NCBI GenBank assembly: GCA_030039655.1
Contig: JASHVC010000426.1
Coordinates: 1 to 7,278, forward strand
Reading direction: 5' to 3'
DNA from: Xanthobacteraceae bacterium
GTDB lineage: Bacteria; Pseudomonadota; Alphaproteobacteria; Rhizobiales; Xanthobacteraceae
Length of the DNA stretch: 7,278 bases
Positions within the stretch are counted from its first letter, which is position 1. Each line of letters opens with the position of its first letter. Of this stretch, positions 5,717 through 7,278 are shown one piece after another. Position numbers and translations under genes: made by a program. Below the pieces are notes generated by a model. The model worked only from the letters and a program-made list of their open reading frames with translations. It was not told where the DNA came from and searched no databases.

Positions 5717-6964
5717 TTAGGGCACCTTAAGCCCGAGTGAATGGATGTAAGCGTCGTTGGGGCGAACATTCTTGAACTTGGCGGCTTCCAGATAAGCGTC
5801 AAGCACCGCTTGCGCCTGAGGACGTGGCGGTAAGACGCCGTTGCTTCCGGCGCTGGCAATCAGATCCCAGCCTGCCGGTCTTTCGATGGCGACCACCGAA
5901 AGATCAGAGTCGAGGTTCTTGTACGGCCAGAAAATCCAGCCGAAGCCAAAGCCCTCATTGAGGCGGCGGAATTTATCGTTCCAGCCATTGTTGAATTCGC
6001 CGGTTTCGCCGATGAGGATCGGCACGTGCCAGCGGTTGCTGAAGTTCAGATACTCCTGCAGGCCATCGCGGCTCGGGTTAACCCAGAACTTGTGATACGT
6101 GTAGATGGCATTGTTATCGAACGGTTTGTCGAACACCGCAAAGTTGGTGTTCCACTGCGCGCCGCCGAGCAGCACCGCGTGGTTCGGATCGACGCGACGA
6201 ATGGCCGCCACGATGTCGCGGTAGAGCGGCTCAAGCCGAGGATTGAGATACGCCACGTCGCTGTACGGCGAGATCGGCTCGTTCAAAAGGTCGTAGCCGA
6301 GGATGGCGGTCTCATCGCGATAGTGGGCGGCGATCTTTTGCCACAACGCGACGGTCATTCGTCGGTATTGAGGAACGTAGAACGTCAGTGGGAAGCCTGG
6401 ACCATTGTCGTGATTGACGCCGGTCTGCCCGCCGGGCGCGGCATGCAGATCGACGATCACGCGCACGCCCGCAGCGTGGGACCATTGCACCAACCGATCG
6501 AGCAGCGCCCAGCCCTCTCCCTCCAGGCGGTCATTGTCGCCCGCGGCAATCTGTTGGCCGGCCTCGACATCATCACCAGGCCCGGCAAAAAGCCGCCAGT
6601 CGAGTGGCACGCGCACGGTGTTGAAGCCGACCTTCTTGATAAAATCGATGTCGTCCTTGGTGATGTAGACGTCGCGAAACTTCTTCCAAAAGTCGGCCGC
6701 CGCCTCGCGTCCCAGCAAATCATCGAACAGCGCGGCGATCTCCATGGGACTCAGCGCATGCTTGAATTTGAACATATAGCCTTCGGGAACGAGCCAATTC
6801 CCGAGATTGATGCCCTTGATGTCAAATTCGTTGCCGTGGCCGTCGACTAGCCTGGCTCCATCCGCATGGATGAAATCGCGCGGCTCGGCGCGCGCAGGAG
6901 CAAGACCGGCAAGCGCACTGGCCAAGAGCAGCGCGGGGATCAGGACTACCCCACGAACCCTGAT
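5717..6964 (-). CDS. Secreted glycoside hydrolase family 5 (cellulase-type) enzyme, probable ATC start
   Basis: A GH5 (beta/alpha)8-barrel glycosidase that hydrolyses beta-linked glucan- or mannan-type polysaccharides or glycosides; the substrate cannot be told by eye. Numbered from the ATC at 6964 it has 415 residues. Residues 1-26 form a signal peptide (RVRGVVLIPALLLASALAG, cleavage after APARA). Barrel motifs follow: GINLGNW, NTVRVPLDW with Arg118, VIVDLHAAPGG with His174, GYDLLNEP with acid/base Glu229, YTYHKF with Tyr289 and His291, LIGETGEF with nucleophile Glu320, and GWIFWPYK with Trp346. All catalytic GH5 residues are present. The open frame extends back to an ATG at 7123, but that adds 53 residues ahead of the signal peptide and overlaps the divergent permease gene. 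AAGGAG lies seven bases before the ATC, exactly where an ATG would be expected. CTG 6943 and TTG 6925 are weaker alternatives. Confidence 0.9.
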   Translation of the reverse strand: MRVRGVVLIPALLLASALAGLAPARAEPRDFIHADGARLVDGHGNEFDIKGINLGNWLVPEGYMFKFKHALSPMEIAALFDDLLGREAAADFWKKFRDVYITKDDIDFIKKVGFNTVRVPLDWRLFAGPGDDVEAGQQIAAGDNDRLEGEGWALLDRLVQWSHAAGVRVIVDLHAAPGGQTGVNHDNGPGFPLTFYVPQYRRMTVALWQKIAAHYRDETAILGYDLLNEPISPYSDVAYLNPRLEPLYRDIVAAIRRVDPNHAVLLGGAQWNTNFAVFDKPFDNNAIYTYHKFWVNPSRDGLQEYLNFSNRWHVPILIGETGEFNNGWNDKFRRLNEGFGFGWIFWPYKNLDSDLSVVAIERPAGWDLIASAGSNGVLPPRPQAQAVLDAYLEAAKFKNVRPNDAYIHSLGLKVP

Positions 6965-6995
6965 CGGCTGTCTCCTTCCGGGACAGGCCCGATCA
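6961..6995. repeat. Interrupted inverted repeat over the GH5 start region
   Basis: The left arm TGATCGG-CTGTC (6961-6972) pairs with GACAG-gc-CCGATCA (6982-6995): 12 base pairs with a two-base bulge and a nine-base loop. On the GH5 transcript the AAGGAG ribosome site falls mostly in the loop and the presumed ATC start falls in the stem. On DNA it lies next to the AT-rich hexamer at 6998-7005. It could be an operator for a dimeric regulator shared with the divergent permease, or an mRNA hairpin controlling GH5 translation. Confidence 0.6.
6972..6977 (-). promoter_or_regulatory. Strong Shine-Dalgarno AAGGAG of the GH5 gene
   Basis: A full six-base AAGGAG on the minus strand is followed by seven bases and then ATC (6964-6962). 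It is the only strong ribosome site near the signal peptide, and it fixes the start there rather than at ATG 7123. Confidence 0.65.
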
Positions 6996-6997
6996 TG

Positions 6998-7005
6998 CTT
7001 ATAAA
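6998..7005. promoter_or_regulatory. Possible bidirectional -10 element between GH5 and the permease
   Basis: The short AT-rich core CTTATAAA reads TATAAG on the minus strand (7003-6998) and TATAAA on the plus strand (7000-7005), in otherwise GC-rich DNA. For GH5 this would give a short leader of about 25-30 bases before the ATC. For the permease the leader would be about 60 bases. No good -35 hexamer is visible on either side, so a regulator or a non-standard sigma factor may be needed, or the element may be chance. Confidence 0.4.
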
Positions 7006-7073
7006 GAGCGCCTGGCGTCCACAGCGCGATACGCTGCGCGGCCCGGCGCCAAAGTGAGGGGATTGAAGTCCCG

Positions 7074-7278
7074 ATGTACGGAATGCCGCTGGCCCAGGCG
7101 CTGCTCTTTCTGAGCTGCGTCATCGCCTTCGTCCTGGCAACACAATGGCGGCCATTCCACCCATTTCTTGTCCTAGTGATGCTGGCGCCGATCTTCGGCT
7201 ATATCGCGGGCTATCCCACATCCCAGCTTGGTAGCGCATTCGGCAGCGGGTTTGCCGAAAAATTCTATTCGCTTGGCT
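7074..7278 (+). CDS. GntP-type gluconate/sugar-acid permease, N-terminal part, cut by window edge
   Basis: An open frame from ATG 7074 to the right edge encodes the first 68 residues (MYGMPLAQALLFLSCV...). It starts with a hydrophobic helix (residues 5-23), then TQWRPFHPFLVLVMLAP and IFGYIAGYPTS, then AFGSGFAEKFYSLG. The HPFL turn after the first helix, the second helix, and the F-x-x-GF segment match the N-terminus of GntP-family proton symporters for gluconate and related sugar acids in the inner membrane. GAGGGG (7056-7061) lies 12 bases upstream; ATG 7083 is a second possible start. It is divergent from the GH5 gene, with 109 bases between the likely starts. Only about the first seventh of the protein is visible, so substrate and completeness cannot be judged. 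Confidence 0.7.
   Translation, partial: MYGMPLAQALLFLSCVIAFVLATQWRPFHPFLVLVMLAPIFGYIAGYPTSQLGSAFGSGFAEKFYSLG

Noticed and set aside
6026..6850. A 274-residue plus-strand open frame opposite the GH5 gene
   Set aside because: It is the antisense shadow of a strongly supported GH5 coding region in GC-rich DNA, and its translation has no domain signature.
6946..6996. A 16-codon minus-strand ORF (ATG 6996 to TAG 6946) overlapping the GH5 start, considered as a leader peptide
   Set aside because: It has no ribosome site, its composition is unremarkable, and a transcript from the TATAAG at 6998-7003 would begin after its ATG.
6965..7123. N-terminal extension of the GH5 frame back to ATG 7123
   Set aside because: It precedes a clear signal peptide, overlaps the divergent permease gene, lacks protein-like character, and ignores the strong AAGGAG site at 6972-6977.

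Overview
The window looks like chromosomal DNA of a GC-rich alphaproteobacterium, most likely of the order Hyphomicrobiales (Rhizobiales). I base this on codon use, on the style of the TrpE and metallo-beta-lactamase-fold proteins, and on an ExoP/GumC-like segment that reads like those of that order. This is recall of family sequence patterns, not a database search. No rRNA, tRNA, CRISPR array or insertion sequence is visible.

Layout. Bases 2-751 (+) hold the C-terminal half of anthranilate synthase component I (TrpE), cut by the left edge. A six-helix DUF6159-type membrane protein follows (887-1753, +). Convergent to it is a short exported protein (1806-2390, -) that matches only the coiled-coil part of ExoP/GumC polysaccharide co-polymerases. 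A single-domain cupin (2630-3214, +) is divergent from that. Next comes a two-gene minus-strand unit: a metallo-beta-lactamase-fold hydrolase (3728-4606) followed 32 bases later by an exported DUF2147 protein (3264-3695). Bases 4607-5155 have no intact gene. They contain an AT-rich patch and, at 4893-5139, what looks like a small CxxCH protein split by a one-base frameshift. Two more minus-strand genes follow: a His-rich cupin (5156-5653) and, upstream of it, a secreted glycoside hydrolase family 5 enzyme (5717-6964). The right edge carries the start of a GntP-type permease (7074 to the edge, +), divergent from the GH5 gene.

How the genes relate. Most are housekeeping or loosely connected single genes, not one pathway. 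The clearest functional pair is the divergent secreted GH5 glycosidase and the GntP-like sugar-acid permease, which share a 109-base intergenic region. That region holds a palindromic AT hexamer and a strong interrupted inverted repeat. The GH5 gene has an ideal Shine-Dalgarno sequence followed at the right distance by ATC rather than ATG, inside that inverted repeat.

I did not find a convincing new multi-gene system. The most interesting points are the GH5 start region, the free-standing exported ExoP-like coiled coil, and the frameshifted CxxCH remnant beside the AT-rich patch.
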